NCBI GenBank assembly: GCA_026415215.1
Contig: JAOAHN010000095.1
Coordinates: forward strand, 1-41,260
Length of the DNA stretch: 41,260 nucleotides
Origin: Candidatus Hydrogenedentota bacterium
GTDB taxonomy: Bacteria > Hydrogenedentota > Hydrogenedentia > Hydrogenedentales > Hydrogenedentaceae
Reading direction: 5' to 3'
The translations under genes and the position numbers were made by a program. The first letter of the stretch is position 1; each line of letters starts with the position of its first letter. The notes beneath the pieces were generated by a model. That model was not told where the DNA came from. It was given only the letters and a program-made list of their open reading frames with translations, and did no database searches. Positions 18,865 to 27,083 of this stretch are shown one piece after another.

Positions 18865-19470
18865 CTAATTAGAAATAGGTTTTCTACCTTCAAATGCTTC
18901 CTTTAATGTAAACTGGTCTGTCATTTCCAACCCCGCACCTATAGGAACGCCGTGGGCTATGCGGGTAACTTTCACACCAAGCTGAGATAAAATCTGAGAA
19001 ATATAAGTCGCAGTTGCTTCTCCCTCCGTTGTAGCACCTGTAGCAACTATGACCTCATCAACACATCTAATCTTTACTATTTCCAAAAGTCTTGAAATCC
19101 CTAATTCCTCAGGGCCAATCCCATCAATAGGGCTAAGTAACCCATCAAGAACATAATATTTACCCTTATAAACCCCCGCTCTCTCAATTGATGAAACTCC
19201 AGAAGGTTTTTCTACCACACAGAGGAGTTTATCATCTCTCTCATTTGAAGCACAGATTTTACAAGGATCCGTAACACAGATATTCTTACACTGGCTACAT
19301 TTTTTAAAGTGTTTCCGAGTAGAAATAATAACATCAACAAAATTTTCCACCTCTTCCTCACCCATAGAAAGGATATGCATCGCGTATCTTTCCGCAGATT
19401 TCCTCCCCACACCAGGAAGCTTCCGAAAAGCATTAACCAACTTCTCGAAAAATTTATCATCAACGACCAT
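18865..19470 (-). CDS. recR: Recombination mediator RecR
   Basis: RecR works with RecO (and RecF) to load RecA at single-strand gaps. The 201-residue protein has the N-terminal helix-hairpin-helix (LPGVGRKSAERYA, 18-30), a four-cysteine zinc finger (Cys58, 61, 70, 73), and a TOPRIM domain from about residue 82 (LCVVEKPSGVSSIERAG, then IVATGATTEGEATATYI). The C-terminal end includes ARIAHGVPIGAGLEMTD-like sequence (TRIAHGVPIGAGLE). Length and motif order are normal. It sits 20 bases downstream of def on the same strand. No dnaX is adjacent, unlike the frequent dnaX-ybaB-recR arrangement. Confidence 0.95.
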   Translation of the reverse strand: MVVDDKFFEKLVNAFRKLPGVGRKSAERYAMHILSMGEEEVENFVDVIISTRKHFKKCSQCKNICVTDPCKICASNERDDKLLCVVEKPSGVSSIERAGVYKGKYYVLDGLLSPIDGIGPEELGISRLLEIVKIRCVDEVIVATGATTEGEATATYISQILSQLGVKVTRIAHGVPIGAGLEMTDQFTLKEAFEGRKPISN

Positions 19471-19490
19471 AAAATGAGTATCTTAAAACA

Positions 19491-20006
19491 CTATCCCTGT
19501 TGAATCTCAGATAAAATTCTCTTCCTAATCTCTTGCCATTCTTGGAGTTTCTTCTCCCTCGTAATGATATCTATCCTTTCCAAGAAAATCATCCCCTGCA
19601 GATGGTCATACTCGTGTTGAATTATCCTCGCTAAGAAATCCTCTGCCTCAAACTCCATTTTTTTACCCCTGGGACTATAAGCCCTAACCTTTATTCTGGA
19701 AGCACGGGGAACAACCGCGTACACATGTGGTAAACTCAAACACCCTTCTTCTCCTTCTATCCTCTCCCCCTGTAAAATTAAAACAGGATTAACTAAACAC
19801 ATAGGCTTAGATTCAGGCTCATGAACAACTATAATCTGTTTAGACACACCCACTTGAGGACCAGCTAAACCAACTCCCTCGTAAGCTTTCATCGTCTCAA
19901 ACATATCTTGAGCCAAATCCATTACTTCTGAATCTATCCTTTCAAATGGCTCTGCTACATTTGTTAAAGGGTCATCTGGGTATAACACTATGTCTAATAT
20001 AGCCAT
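19491..20006 (-). CDS. def: Peptide deformylase
   Basis: The enzyme removes the N-formyl group from new polypeptides using a bound metal ion. From the ATG at 20006 it has 171 residues with all three motifs: GVGLAGPQ (44-51), EGCLS (87-91) and QHEYDH (130-135). The metal ligands are Cys89, His131 and His135. This start begins MAILDIVLYPDDPL, as in typical deformylases, and has a GAGGATGG ribosome-binding site. The ATG at 20024 would add six residues and lacks that support. It lies between dnaA and recR on the same strand. No methionyl-tRNA formyltransferase gene is next to it, although fmt often accompanies def. Confidence 0.95.
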   Translation of the reverse strand: MAILDIVLYPDDPLTNVAEPFERIDSEVMDLAQDMFETMKAYEGVGLAGPQVGVSKQIIVVHEPESKPMCLVNPVLILQGERIEGEEGCLSLPHVYAVVPRASRIKVRAYSPRGKKMEFEAEDFLARIIQHEYDHLQGMIFLERIDIITREKKLQEWQEIRKRILSEIQQG

Positions 20007-20132
20007 AAATCCATCCTCACGCATCTTTATTCATTAAAAACGCTATATTATATCAAAATTCTGTTTTAAATACAACAGTATCACTACTCTTTTTATTCCA
20101 CATTTTATTGTTTTAGTTCCCTCATTTCTGAA

Positions 20133-21536
20133 CTATTTTCTGTGATTTATTTTCTTTATTAACGAATTAACTATTTCCCAGGTTTCACCTTTCTTCAGCA
20201 TTTCTTGCTCAATTCTCTCACAAGAGTGTAAAACTGTGGTATGGTCTTTTCCCCCAAATACCTCCCCTATCTGAGATAATGTAATGCCTGGAATTAGTTC
20301 TCTACACAAATACATAGCCATCTGCCGAGGTATTACATACTGCCTTTTTCTTGACCTACCCTTCAGGTCATATGCTTTCACTCCAAATCGATCTGCTACT
20401 ACCCCGATAATAAACTCTGGCGTTATTAGTTTTTGGTTCTCTCCATCGCCTATATCCCTAACTACACGACCAACATCCTCTAATGAAACCTTATCTTCCC
20501 CACCCTTTAATCTCATCAGAGCAATAACACTCGTTAAAGCTCCTTCAAGCTGTCTAACATTACTCCTTACTCTCTCCGCTATAAAGAATATAATCTCGTC
20601 TGGGATCCTTACACCCTTTTGTTCAAGCTTACTCTTTAATATCGCTACTCGAGTCTCATAATCAGGTGGCTGAATATCAACCACAAGACCCCAACTAAAT
20701 CTTGAAACCAATCTCGTTTCTAATCCCTTTATTTCTGCCGGTTCTCTATCCGATGAGATAACTATTTGTTTGTGCAGATCATATAAGGCATTGAATGTAT
20801 GAAAGAACTCTTCTTGAGTAGCTTCTTTATTAGCGAGAAAGTGAATATCATCTATCAGAAGAACATCTACATTTCTAAATTTACTGTGGAATTTTTGTTG
20901 GGTCCCTTGAGAGATACTTTGTATGAGTTCATTAGTAAACTCTTCAGAGGTTACATATAGAACTTTCGTATCAGGGGTTCTCTCTAAAATTCTTATCCCT
21001 ATTCCTTGCATTAAATGGGTTTTCCCTAAACCCGTCATCCCATATATAAATAAGGGGTTATATCTATTACCAGGACTTTCAGTAACAGATTTCGCTGTAG
21101 CAGATGCCATCTGGTTTCCAGGACCAACTATGAAATTCTCAAGCGTATACTTGGGATTCAAATGAGCACTTCGTATCAACATCTCAAAATTAGTATTATT
21201 AACCATTAAACCTCCAAAAGGCGCCTGGAAAACTTTTTTAGAATCAATTCGCCCCCCCTCGTTCTCATTCTCAAACATCTCTTTTGCCACTTCAAACCTT
21301 ATATCCACCTCCTGTTTAGGGTACATCTGTTTCAATGCCTTATTAACAGCATCACCATACTTCTCAACAAACCAGAGTTGGAAAAATTCATTAGGAAACC
21401 CTAAACGCATTTTAGAATTCTCAAATTCCAAACATTTCACGAAGTTAACCAACTGTTCACTAAATTCTATATCACCCTTTTTAGCAAGGTACCGAAGTAA
21501 CTCCTGAAGAATTTCCTCCTTTCCTGTTTGCTCCAT
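20133..21536 (-). CDS. dnaA: Chromosomal replication initiator DnaA
   Basis: DnaA is the ATP-dependent initiator that binds the replication origin and loads the helicase. The 467-residue protein shows an N-terminal interaction domain (about 1-85), a short linker, and an AAA+ domain with Walker A GMTGLGKT (166-173), Walker B LLIDD (226-230) and GLETRLVSRF (271-280). The C-terminal DNA-binding domain has the signature GGKDHTTVLHSCERI (428-442). AGGAG precedes the ATG. dnaN, rpmH and gyrB, common neighbours of dnaA, are absent. Instead a mazG-like gene lies upstream and def downstream. No cluster of DnaA boxes was found in the flanking gaps. Confidence 0.96.
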   Translation of the reverse strand: MEQTGKEEILQELLRYLAKKGDIEFSEQLVNFVKCLEFENSKMRLGFPNEFFQLWFVEKYGDAVNKALKQMYPKQEVDIRFEVAKEMFENENEGGRIDSKKVFQAPFGGLMVNNTNFEMLIRSAHLNPKYTLENFIVGPGNQMASATAKSVTESPGNRYNPLFIYGMTGLGKTHLMQGIGIRILERTPDTKVLYVTSEEFTNELIQSISQGTQQKFHSKFRNVDVLLIDDIHFLANKEATQEEFFHTFNALYDLHKQIVISSDREPAEIKGLETRLVSRFSWGLVVDIQPPDYETRVAILKSKLEQKGVRIPDEIIFFIAERVRSNVRQLEGALTSVIALMRLKGGEDKVSLEDVGRVVRDIGDGENQKLITPEFIIGVVADRFGVKAYDLKGRSRKRQYVIPRQMAMYLCRELIPGITLSQIGEVFGGKDHTTVLHSCERIEQEMLKKGETWEIVNSLIKKINHRK

Positions 21537-21622
21537 ATCTATTTCTCCTCTTACCTAACGCTACTAATAAATTTATTGCTAATTCATCTTTTTTCAAATA
21601 CCAGATCACACCAAAGTATAAA

Positions 21623-22012
21623 TTACTCATCATCCTTTATCGACTGCCAAATAGACTCCAAATATTCAAGTCTCTCTATCCTGTCTTCAGGAAGAGTGTT
21701 TATCCTATCTAAAACTTTTCTCCACCTTTTTTCAAAAATATTACATGAAATCTCTAAGCACTCCAAAGGATCTAAGTTTAAGTACTGAGCAAGATGGAGT
21801 GCAACCATATACAAATCCCCAATTTCTTTTTTTAACCTGAAGGAACCGGTTTGAGAAATCTCTCTTTCAATTTCTAATAGTTCTTCTCTGATTTTTTCTA
21901 TAATCCCTTCCACGCTCAACCACTCAAAGCCATAGCCCCTTGCTTCGTCTTGAACTCTTAGAGCCTTACAAAAAATAGAAAAACGATCTGAAGAAGTGAA
22001 GCCACAGTCCAT
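21623..22012 (-). CDS. MazG-like nucleotide pyrophosphohydrolase
   Basis: A 129-residue all-helical protein that probably hydrolyses nucleoside triphosphates to monophosphates and pyrophosphate. The RVQDEARGYGFEW opening corresponds to the VQ-x-AA-x-VGFDW start of the second MazG domain. The metal-binding EELLEIE and EIGDLYMVA motifs follow. It is one domain long, whereas full MazG has two. I chose the ATG at 22012 because AGGAGGAGGT lies seven bases before it. The ATG at 22033 would lie upstream of that site, within the run of GAG codons. It lies upstream of dnaA on the same strand, with an 86-base gap. Confidence 0.78.
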   Translation of the reverse strand: MDCGFTSSDRFSIFCKALRVQDEARGYGFEWLSVEGIIEKIREELLEIEREISQTGSFRLKKEIGDLYMVALHLAQYLNLDPLECLEISCNIFEKRWRKVLDRINTLPEDRIERLEYLESIWQSIKDDE

Positions 22013-22381
22013 ATCAGAAACCTCCTCCTCCAAATTTTAAGAATCTTCGTGTCAAATTCAACTCTCCCCAGCGCTATTAAGATTCCAGTAATACTTTGAG
22101 AAAAGATTAATTCAATATATCAACGTTTTCTTTAAAATTCAAGAGGAAAAATTTTCCTATTATAAGAAATTAAATAAAAATCACTTAACACACATTTACT
22201 ATAATGAGTACAAAAAGATATTTAAGATTACTTAATGATACACAGGTATACCAAAATCTATTTTTATGTAAAAACATATAGAAACAGATAAAAAGATATT
22301 AATTTCAAATACCTCATTTATTAAAAGGATTATAATTGAAATTGGTTAATAGAAAATTTTATAATGAATTTGGTGACAATT
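22013..22381. other. AT-rich intergenic region between mazG-like gene and tRNA-Leu
   Basis: This is the longest non-coding stretch in the window. It is very AT-rich and holds the tRNA-Leu promoter at its right end and presumably the mazG/dnaA promoter on the other strand. A short imperfect repeat is present (AAAAAGATATTTAA near 22215 and AAAAAGATATTAA near 22290). I looked for DnaA boxes (TTATNCACA and its complement), as expected for an origin near dnaA, and found none better than 7 of 9 matches. No small RNA or open frame with a ribosome-binding site was seen. Confidence 0.5.
22336..22365 (+). promoter_or_regulatory. tRNA-Leu promoter
   Basis: TTGAAA (22336-22341) and a perfect TATAAT (22360-22365) are separated by 18 bases. 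The -10 element ends 16 bases before the mature tRNA start. The same hexamers and spacing precede tRNA-Asp, which supports this as the housekeeping promoter type. Confidence 0.75.
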
Positions 22382-22468
22382 GCCGGGATGGCGAAATTGG
22401 CAGACGCATCGGACTCAAAATCCGACGGGGCCATAAACCCCGTGAGGGTTCGACTCCCTCTCCCGGCA
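22382..22468 (+). tRNA. tRNA-Leu (anticodon CAA)
   Basis: An 87-base cloverleaf is readable. The acceptor stem GCCGGGA pairs with TCCCGGC, with discriminator A at 22468. The anticodon loop CTCAAAA gives anticodon CAA. A long variable arm (CGGGG ... CCCCG) marks a class II tRNA, as expected for leucine. The T-arm contains GGTTCGACTCC. The 3' CCA is not encoded (the following bases are CTA), so it must be added by the CCA enzyme. Confidence 0.95.
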
Positions 22469-22495
22469 CTATTATTGTTTAGAAGTAATCTTCAG

Positions 22496-23482
22496 TCAAT
22501 CAGGTAAAAGGAACTTCTCTATAATTTCACCCCATTTGTGTTTTTTACTCAACATCCCTTGTATAATGACTTCGGTAGCTTCTTCTTCTGTTAGTCCTCG
22601 TGTCATCAAAGTAATAAGCTGCTTAGCATCAACACTACCTATAGCAGCTTCATGAGTCACATGAGCAGTTGGATTTAAAACTGAGACCACAGGAACTGCG
22701 GTAGCCTTTGCATTCCCAACAACAATCTCTTTACAGTCAACATGCCCTTTAGCATTAGGACCAATTGCAGTTAACACATTCTTAACATTTGCCGAAGAAT
22801 AATCTCTCACAGCAATATGTGTGGCAATAACTCCAGCAGATTCTCTACCTCTCAATTCAATTTGTTCATTAAGGTTTATAATATCTTTGCCGACTCCAGA
22901 TATTCTGGCTACCATTTCTATCTTACTCTTGTCATCAGCTTTGACCTCATAGTTAAAATCGATCTTGCCAGCAGAGCCGTTGATAAGTTCAAATTCAGTA
23001 GAAAATTCTGCATTTTCTCCTACATATATACTCGCGTATGGAATAACCTCAACGCCACCGAAAGGACTGTGAACATGCCTTTCAAAGTATGCATACTGAG
23101 CATTCGCTTCTATTACTATATTTGCTTCCATGAGGTGCTTTACATTTTTTGCATTAGGAAATGTACAATGAGCAAGGATCATAGACTTTGAACCCTCTTT
23201 AGCCCTAAGATTGAGCTTAACCTTTTGAATTCCTTCCTCTGGCATAACTCCAAAACATAGGTGGATAGGCTTTTCAATCTTTATATTTTCTTCGACCTCC
23301 ACATTTGCTTCAATCCCATTCTCTATCTCTTCCGCTTCTACCCGTAGTCCTTTTACGAGGTGAAGACCTACAATTTTATTTTTGTGAACTTGAATTCTTG
23401 CTACATCCTCAGACAACAACCTTTCTACACTTACCCCTAAAGTATTTAACATCTCTATAACCAATTCTTTAGTTGAACTCAT
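22496..23482 (-). CDS. sufB: SufB/SufD-family Fe-S cluster scaffold, minimal type
   Basis: A 328-residue beta-helix scaffold protein that should bind SufC and assemble Fe-S clusters. It is shorter than Escherichia coli SufB or SufD and is the only such protein next to sufC. The core is recognisable from about residue 90 on, ending HVTHEAAIGSVDAKQL then MTRGLTEEEATEVIIQG. Conserved candidates for ligands are Cys250 (HVDCKEIVVG), His274, His277 and Glu278. At the position corresponding to E. coli SufB Cys405 my manual alignment shows a leucine (KQLITLMTRG). No SufS, SufE or SufU is adjacent. The arrangement resembles the reduced SUF-like minimal system of archaea and anaerobes. SufD is the alternative name. 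Confidence 0.82.
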   Translation of the reverse strand: MSSTKELVIEMLNTLGVSVERLLSEDVARIQVHKNKIVGLHLVKGLRVEAEEIENGIEANVEVEENIKIEKPIHLCFGVMPEEGIQKVKLNLRAKEGSKSMILAHCTFPNAKNVKHLMEANIVIEANAQYAYFERHVHSPFGGVEVIPYASIYVGENAEFSTEFELINGSAGKIDFNYEVKADDKSKIEMVARISGVGKDIINLNEQIELRGRESAGVIATHIAVRDYSSANVKNVLTAIGPNAKGHVDCKEIVVGNAKATAVPVVSVLNPTAHVTHEAAIGSVDAKQLITLMTRGLTEEEATEVIIQGMLSKKHKWGEIIEKFLLPD

Positions 23483-23521
23483 AAATTTTTCCTTTCTATT
23501 CTCCTAAATATCTTAAATATT

Positions 23522-24250
23522 TCACCCCGGGATGTTATGGTCACAAGGAATACATTTACTTCTGAAATAGTTTGAAATTCTCTCGATACTACCTTTATCT
23601 AAAATTCTCCCACAACACATAAGAAAAGCATGGTCAGCTCGCTCTAATACGACGGGACTATGAGTAATTAAAACTATCGTTATGCCTTGCTTCTTTATTA
23701 ACTCGAGCAAATCGAATATTTTCTGTAACGCTTCAATATCTATACCAGAATCAGGTTCATCTAATAGTATTAGCTTAGGTTCCATAGCAATGATAGAGGC
23801 CAACTCTATTCTCTTTCGCTCTCCACCACTTAAAGTCTTATCCACTGCTCTATTAAGGTATTTTTTAGGGTCCAAACCTACTAAATCCAAAACCTCTTCA
23901 GCCTTCCTATGGCACTTATTCTTTGCTCCTATAAGCACAAAATCTTTTATTTTGAGACCCTCAAATCTTGCTGGCTCTTGCCAAGCTAAAGTTAATCCTC
24001 TTCTCGCCCTATCATACACAGGTAAGTCAGTTATATCTTCCCCATCAAAAATTATTTTACCCTTCTGAATTTCATATCCAGGCAATCCCATTATACAAGA
24101 TACAAGAGTAGACTTACCTGCTCCATTTGGACCAACTATAGCATGGATATATCCGCTCCAAATATCTATCGAGATCCCTTTCAGAATCAAATTCTCCTGA
24201 GTCAGGTAGTGAACATCTAAAACATTAAGGATAGTTTTTTCTTCATCCAT
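23522..24250 (-). CDS. sufC: Fe-S assembly ATPase SufC
   Basis: This is an ABC-type soluble ATPase that drives shape changes in the SufB-type scaffold during Fe-S cluster assembly. The 242-residue protein has Walker A GPNGAGKST (40-48), Q-loop Gln91 (LAWQEPARF, the form specific to SufC), signature LSGGE (140-144), Walker B LILLDEPDSG with Glu165, and the switch His197. The sequence ends in an extra tail with Cys233 and Cys236 (SKCIPCDHN), absent from the usual E. coli-type SufC and possibly metal-binding. It precedes the scaffold gene by 39 bases on the same strand and diverges from pal. Confidence 0.92.
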   Translation of the reverse strand: MDEEKTILNVLDVHYLTQENLILKGISIDIWSGYIHAIVGPNGAGKSTLVSCIMGLPGYEIQKGKIIFDGEDITDLPVYDRARRGLTLAWQEPARFEGLKIKDFVLIGAKNKCHRKAEEVLDLVGLDPKKYLNRAVDKTLSGGERKRIELASIIAMEPKLILLDEPDSGIDIEALQKIFDLLELIKKQGITIVLITHSPVVLERADHAFLMCCGRILDKGSIERISNYFRSKCIPCDHNIPG

Positions 24251-24326
24251 AAAAAATAAATCCTTTACAATATCTTTGAAAAACTTTGGAACTATTTAGA
24301 TTTCAAAATGATAAAATAATCAGAAA

Positions 24327-24355
24327 TTGAATTATAGTTATGTTTTTATTATAAT
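24327..24355 (+). promoter_or_regulatory. Promoter of pal-cpoB
   Basis: TTGAAT (24327-24332), a 17-base spacer and TATAAT (24350-24355) form a near-consensus housekeeping promoter. It lies in the 203-base divergent gap between sufC and pal and would give a leader of about 90 bases before the pal start. Confidence 0.7.
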
Positions 24356-24366
24356 ACTAACATCTA

Positions 24367-24398
24367 CCCTCCGTCGATTTAGTTCCTCATCGAGAGGG
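24367..24398 (+). promoter_or_regulatory. Stem-loop in the pal 5' leader
   Basis: CCCTC-CG-TCGAT pairs with ATCGA-GAGGG across a 10-base loop, giving ten base pairs with a two-base bulge. It sits near the predicted 5' end of the pal transcript, about 55 bases upstream of the start codon. It could stabilise the message or regulate translation. A run of U does not follow, so it is not a typical terminator. Whether it has any function is unknown. Confidence 0.4.
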
Positions 24399-24453
24399 GA
24401 TAATAAGTCTATAGCTAACAATAATTGTTTCAGAACTAAAAGGAGAATTTGCA

Positions 24454-24993
24454 ATGAGCAAGAAAGATTGGGTGTTTTTTACAGCTATCTTAATCGCAAT
24501 AACTATGGTTTTATTTCCAGCCTGTAAACATAAAAAACCAGCTCCCATAACTACGGATATGGAGACCACCCAGACGACTACACAGACAGGAGAGGGACAA
24601 CCCGAACTTAATATAGAAGATTTGATATTCGTGCCAGGTTCTCAATATGGTTTAGAGACAGTATATTTTGATTTTGATAGTTACGCATTGAGACCAGATA
24701 CAATTGCAAAACTTCAAAAGAATGCTGAGAAAATAAAAGCAGCACTACAAAGAAATCCTAATATCATAATACAATTAGCTGGCCATTGTGATGAAAGGGG
24801 AACTCAAGAGTATAACTTAGCCTTAGGCGAAAAAAGGGCTCTTGCAGTTAGAGATTATCTTATAAAACTTGGCTTACCAGCTCAGAACCTCATCACTATC
24901 AGTTATGGGGAAGAATTACCTGCTGACCCGGGGCACAATGAGGAAGCATGGGCAAAAAATAGACGAGTGGAATTTAATAGAGGACAAAAGTAA
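24454..24993 (+). CDS. pal: Peptidoglycan-associated lipoprotein Pal
   Basis: This is an outer-membrane lipoprotein that ties the outer membrane to peptidoglycan as part of the Tol-Pal system. The 179-residue precursor has a signal peptide ending in VLFPAC, with Cys24 as the probable lipidation site. A Thr-rich linker follows to about residue 50. An OmpA-type domain runs from about residue 68 to 178, with VYFDFDSYALRPDTI, GHCDERGTQEYNLALGEKRA and NRRVEF. AAGGAG lies nine bases before the ATG. cpoB follows 50 bases downstream. tolA, tolB, tolQ and tolR are not in this window. Its presence is strong evidence for a diderm cell. Confidence 0.93.
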   Translation: MSKKDWVFFTAILIAITMVLFPACKHKKPAPITTDMETTQTTTQTGEGQPELNIEDLIFVPGSQYGLETVYFDFDSYALRPDTIAKLQKNAEKIKAALQRNPNIIIQLAGHCDERGTQEYNLALGEKRALAVRDYLIKLGLPAQNLITISYGEELPADPGHNEEAWAKNRRVEFNRGQK

Positions 24994-25043
24994 ATACCTT
25001 TAGAATAGTACATTAAAAGGGATTCTAATTAAGGAGACTTACG

Positions 25044-25955
25044 ATGAGATTGGCTCGGCGGTTCGTAATGTTGGTAATGGGAGGGGTGATCGTATTTCTA
25101 TCTTCTTCTTGTGGAACTACTGGAGGAAAGCAGGTAGAGACTGTAATTTATGATATGCACCGCCGAGTAACAAAGATTGATAAAAACTTCGACAATGTGA
25201 ACACAACATTTGCAGACCTTTCCGTAAAACTTGATAACGCTGATCAATCAATGCGCGAATTAAAATCTGTTGTTGAAGAGAACCAGATGAAACTTAACCA
25301 ACTCAGTAAAGAACTTTCTGACCTAAAAACTACTCTCTATAAGCATCTTAATTTGACCGTAAGTTCTACAACCTCTCCTCCCCTATCATCGTTCCCAAAA
25401 GAAACTACCGCAAATGTAGAAATATTACCTCCTACACCGTCACAACCATCCAACATATCAGCTCCCCCAAGCAGAACACCTGCACCCCAACCTCAGCCAA
25501 TTTCATCGTCAACCACCTCTCAATCACAGTTAGCAGAAGCACCTACTCCTATATCAGTATCTCCCGTAGCGAACCCAAAGGATAAATACCTTGAAGCATT
25601 CAATGCTTTTACAAGTGGGAGGTATGATGAATCTCTTAAGAAATTTGATGAATTCACCAAACAATTCCCCTCCCATGAAAATGCCCCTGATGCACTATAC
25701 TGGAAAGCTAAGTGTCTGCTAAGCCTCAACAAGTACGAAGATGCCATTAAAGAATTCGAGAATCTAAAAGCTACTTTTCCAAATCACAATAAAATACCCA
25801 CAGCACTACAAAATGAGGCAGTAGCATACTCAAGATTAGGACAGTATGACAAAGCTAAGCAACTCCTAAAGGAAGTAATAGAAAAATATCCTACCACCCC
25901 TGCTGCTGAGCAAGCAAGGGCAGACTTAGAAAAACTTGAAAAACTTGCTCAATAA
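25044..25955 (+). CDS. cpoB: Tol-Pal system protein CpoB/YbgF-like
   Basis: This is a periplasmic coordinator of peptidoglycan synthesis and outer-membrane constriction, usually encoded right after pal. The 303-residue precursor starts with a signal peptide ending in FLSSSC, so unlike E. coli CpoB it may be a lipoprotein anchored at Cys23. A coiled-coil trimerisation region spans about residues 35-95. A Pro/Ser/Thr-rich linker runs to about 180. Three TPR repeats fill the C-terminus, beginning KYLEAFNAFTSGRYDESLKKF. AAGGAG precedes the ATG. The message probably ends at the hairpin 22 bases downstream. Confidence 0.88.
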   Translation: MRLARRFVMLVMGGVIVFLSSSCGTTGGKQVETVIYDMHRRVTKIDKNFDNVNTTFADLSVKLDNADQSMRELKSVVEENQMKLNQLSKELSDLKTTLYKHLNLTVSSTTSPPLSSFPKETTANVEILPPTPSQPSNISAPPSRTPAPQPQPISSSTTSQSQLAEAPTPISVSPVANPKDKYLEAFNAFTSGRYDESLKKFDEFTKQFPSHENAPDALYWKAKCLLSLNKYEDAIKEFENLKATFPNHNKIPTALQNEAVAYSRLGQYDKAKQLLKEVIEKYPTTPAAEQARADLEKLEKLAQ

Positions 25956-25976
25956 GTTAGCTCTAAGAATACGAAC

Positions 25977-26017
25977 ATAAACGCGCAGATAAGAAGAAAT
26001 TTTATCTGCGCGTTTAT
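25977..26017 (+). terminator. Strong hairpin terminator after cpoB
   Basis: A perfect 16-bp stem (ATAAACGCGCAGATAA pairing with TTATCTGCGCGTTTAT) closes a nine-base loop. The GC-rich middle and the T-rich 3' arm fit an intrinsic terminator. It lies 22 bases after the cpoB stop and 55 bases before the next gene, separating the two transcription units. The U-run is short, so efficiency is uncertain. Confidence 0.7.
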
Positions 26018-26071
26018 TCATATAGAGGAAAACAATTGAAACCTCATAAAAGATAGTTAAGGAATCGTAAA

Positions 26072-27082
26072 ATGAGATACTACTTGGGAATTGATGCTGG
26101 TGGAACTAAAACTTTCGTTGTAGTAGGAGAAGAATCAGGTAAGATATTAAGTTTTGGAAGGGCGGGAGCTGGTAACTATGAAGCTTACGGAGTAGAATCA
26201 GCAAGAAACGAAATATGGAAAGCAGTTTCCTCTGCTTTGAATGAAGCCCAACTAAAACTCTCAGATATAAAAGCCATCGGAATGGGAATAGCAGGAGCAG
26301 ACATACCTGAAGACTATGAAATGTTAGAGAGAGAAATATTTACTCCAATGTTTAGAGATATTCCGAGATGTTTCAGAAATGACTCTATGGCGGGTCTCCG
26401 GGGAGGAACCAAGAAACCCTATGGAATAGTTATTGCGTGCGGAACAGGATGTGTATGTGCAGGAAAAAACAGAAATGGGAAAGAAGCAAGAGTCGGAGGA
26501 ATAAGTGAAGAATTCGGCGACAGAGTTAGTGGTTCAAGCATCGGCCAGGAAGGATTAAGAATGGTATGGAGATACAGAGACAAAATAGTGGGCTATACAA
26601 AACTTGTTGATAAATTCTTAGAGAAGTCTGGATGTAAGGATGTTGACGAACTCTTTTATAAGATGTACAAACGCACAATAACCTATGACAACCTTGAGCC
26701 TATGGCAAAACTCGTTTTTGATTCCGCTTTTGAGGGAGACCGCATAGCAGCAGATATTTTAGAATGGGGTGGTAGATACTTAGGAGAAATGGTAAATGCC
26801 TGCGCCAGGATACTCGAAATGACAAGAGAACAATTTGATGTTGTTATGGCAGGCAGTGTATTTAAGGGAAGCAGTCCAGTATTGAAAGACTCAATGACTA
26901 CTGTAATACATAGAGAATGTCCTTTAGCAACACCAGTAATGCCAATATACGAACCAGTAATCGGTGCTTTCTTGTTAGGCTTGGAAGTCAATGGAAAGGT
27001 AGATGATTCTACTTATCAAGAATTGGATACCTCACTAACTAAAGTAGAAGAAAAATATAATGTTCAATTAAAATCGAAATAG
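26072..27082 (+). CDS. BadF/BcrA-type ATPase, probable N-acetylglucosamine kinase
   Basis: This is a 336-residue sugar-kinase-fold protein that probably phosphorylates N-acetylglucosamine or a related amino sugar in the cytoplasm. The phosphate-1 loop GIDAGGTKT (5-13) is intact. The phosphate-2 region IACGTGCVCAG is near residue 120, followed by GGISEEFGDRVSGSSIGQEGLR as in GlcNAc kinases of this family. It lacks the Fe-S cysteine pair of the 2-hydroxyacyl-CoA dehydratase activators. AAGGAA lies eight bases before the ATG. A UDP-N-acetylhexosamine pyrophosphorylase-like gene 1.5 kb downstream on the same strand fits an amino-sugar role. Confidence 0.75.
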   Translation: MRYYLGIDAGGTKTFVVVGEESGKILSFGRAGAGNYEAYGVESARNEIWKAVSSALNEAQLKLSDIKAIGMGIAGADIPEDYEMLEREIFTPMFRDIPRCFRNDSMAGLRGGTKKPYGIVIACGTGCVCAGKNRNGKEARVGGISEEFGDRVSGSSIGQEGLRMVWRYRDKIVGYTKLVDKFLEKSGCKDVDELFYKMYKRTITYDNLEPMAKLVFDSAFEGDRIAADILEWGGRYLGEMVNACARILEMTREQFDVVMAGSVFKGSSPVLKDSMTTVIHRECPLATPVMPIYEPVIGAFLLGLEVNGKVDDSTYQELDTSLTKVEEKYNVQLKSK

Positions 27083-27083
27083 G

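Noticed and set aside
22034-22335. Possible replication origin next to dnaA
   Set aside because: AT-rich, but I found no TTATNCACA boxes or complements, only scattered 7-of-9 matches expected by chance.
26030-26071. TTGAAA before the GlcNAc-kinase gene as a promoter
   Set aside because: No -10 element lies at 16-18 bases; the hexamer alone is not enough.
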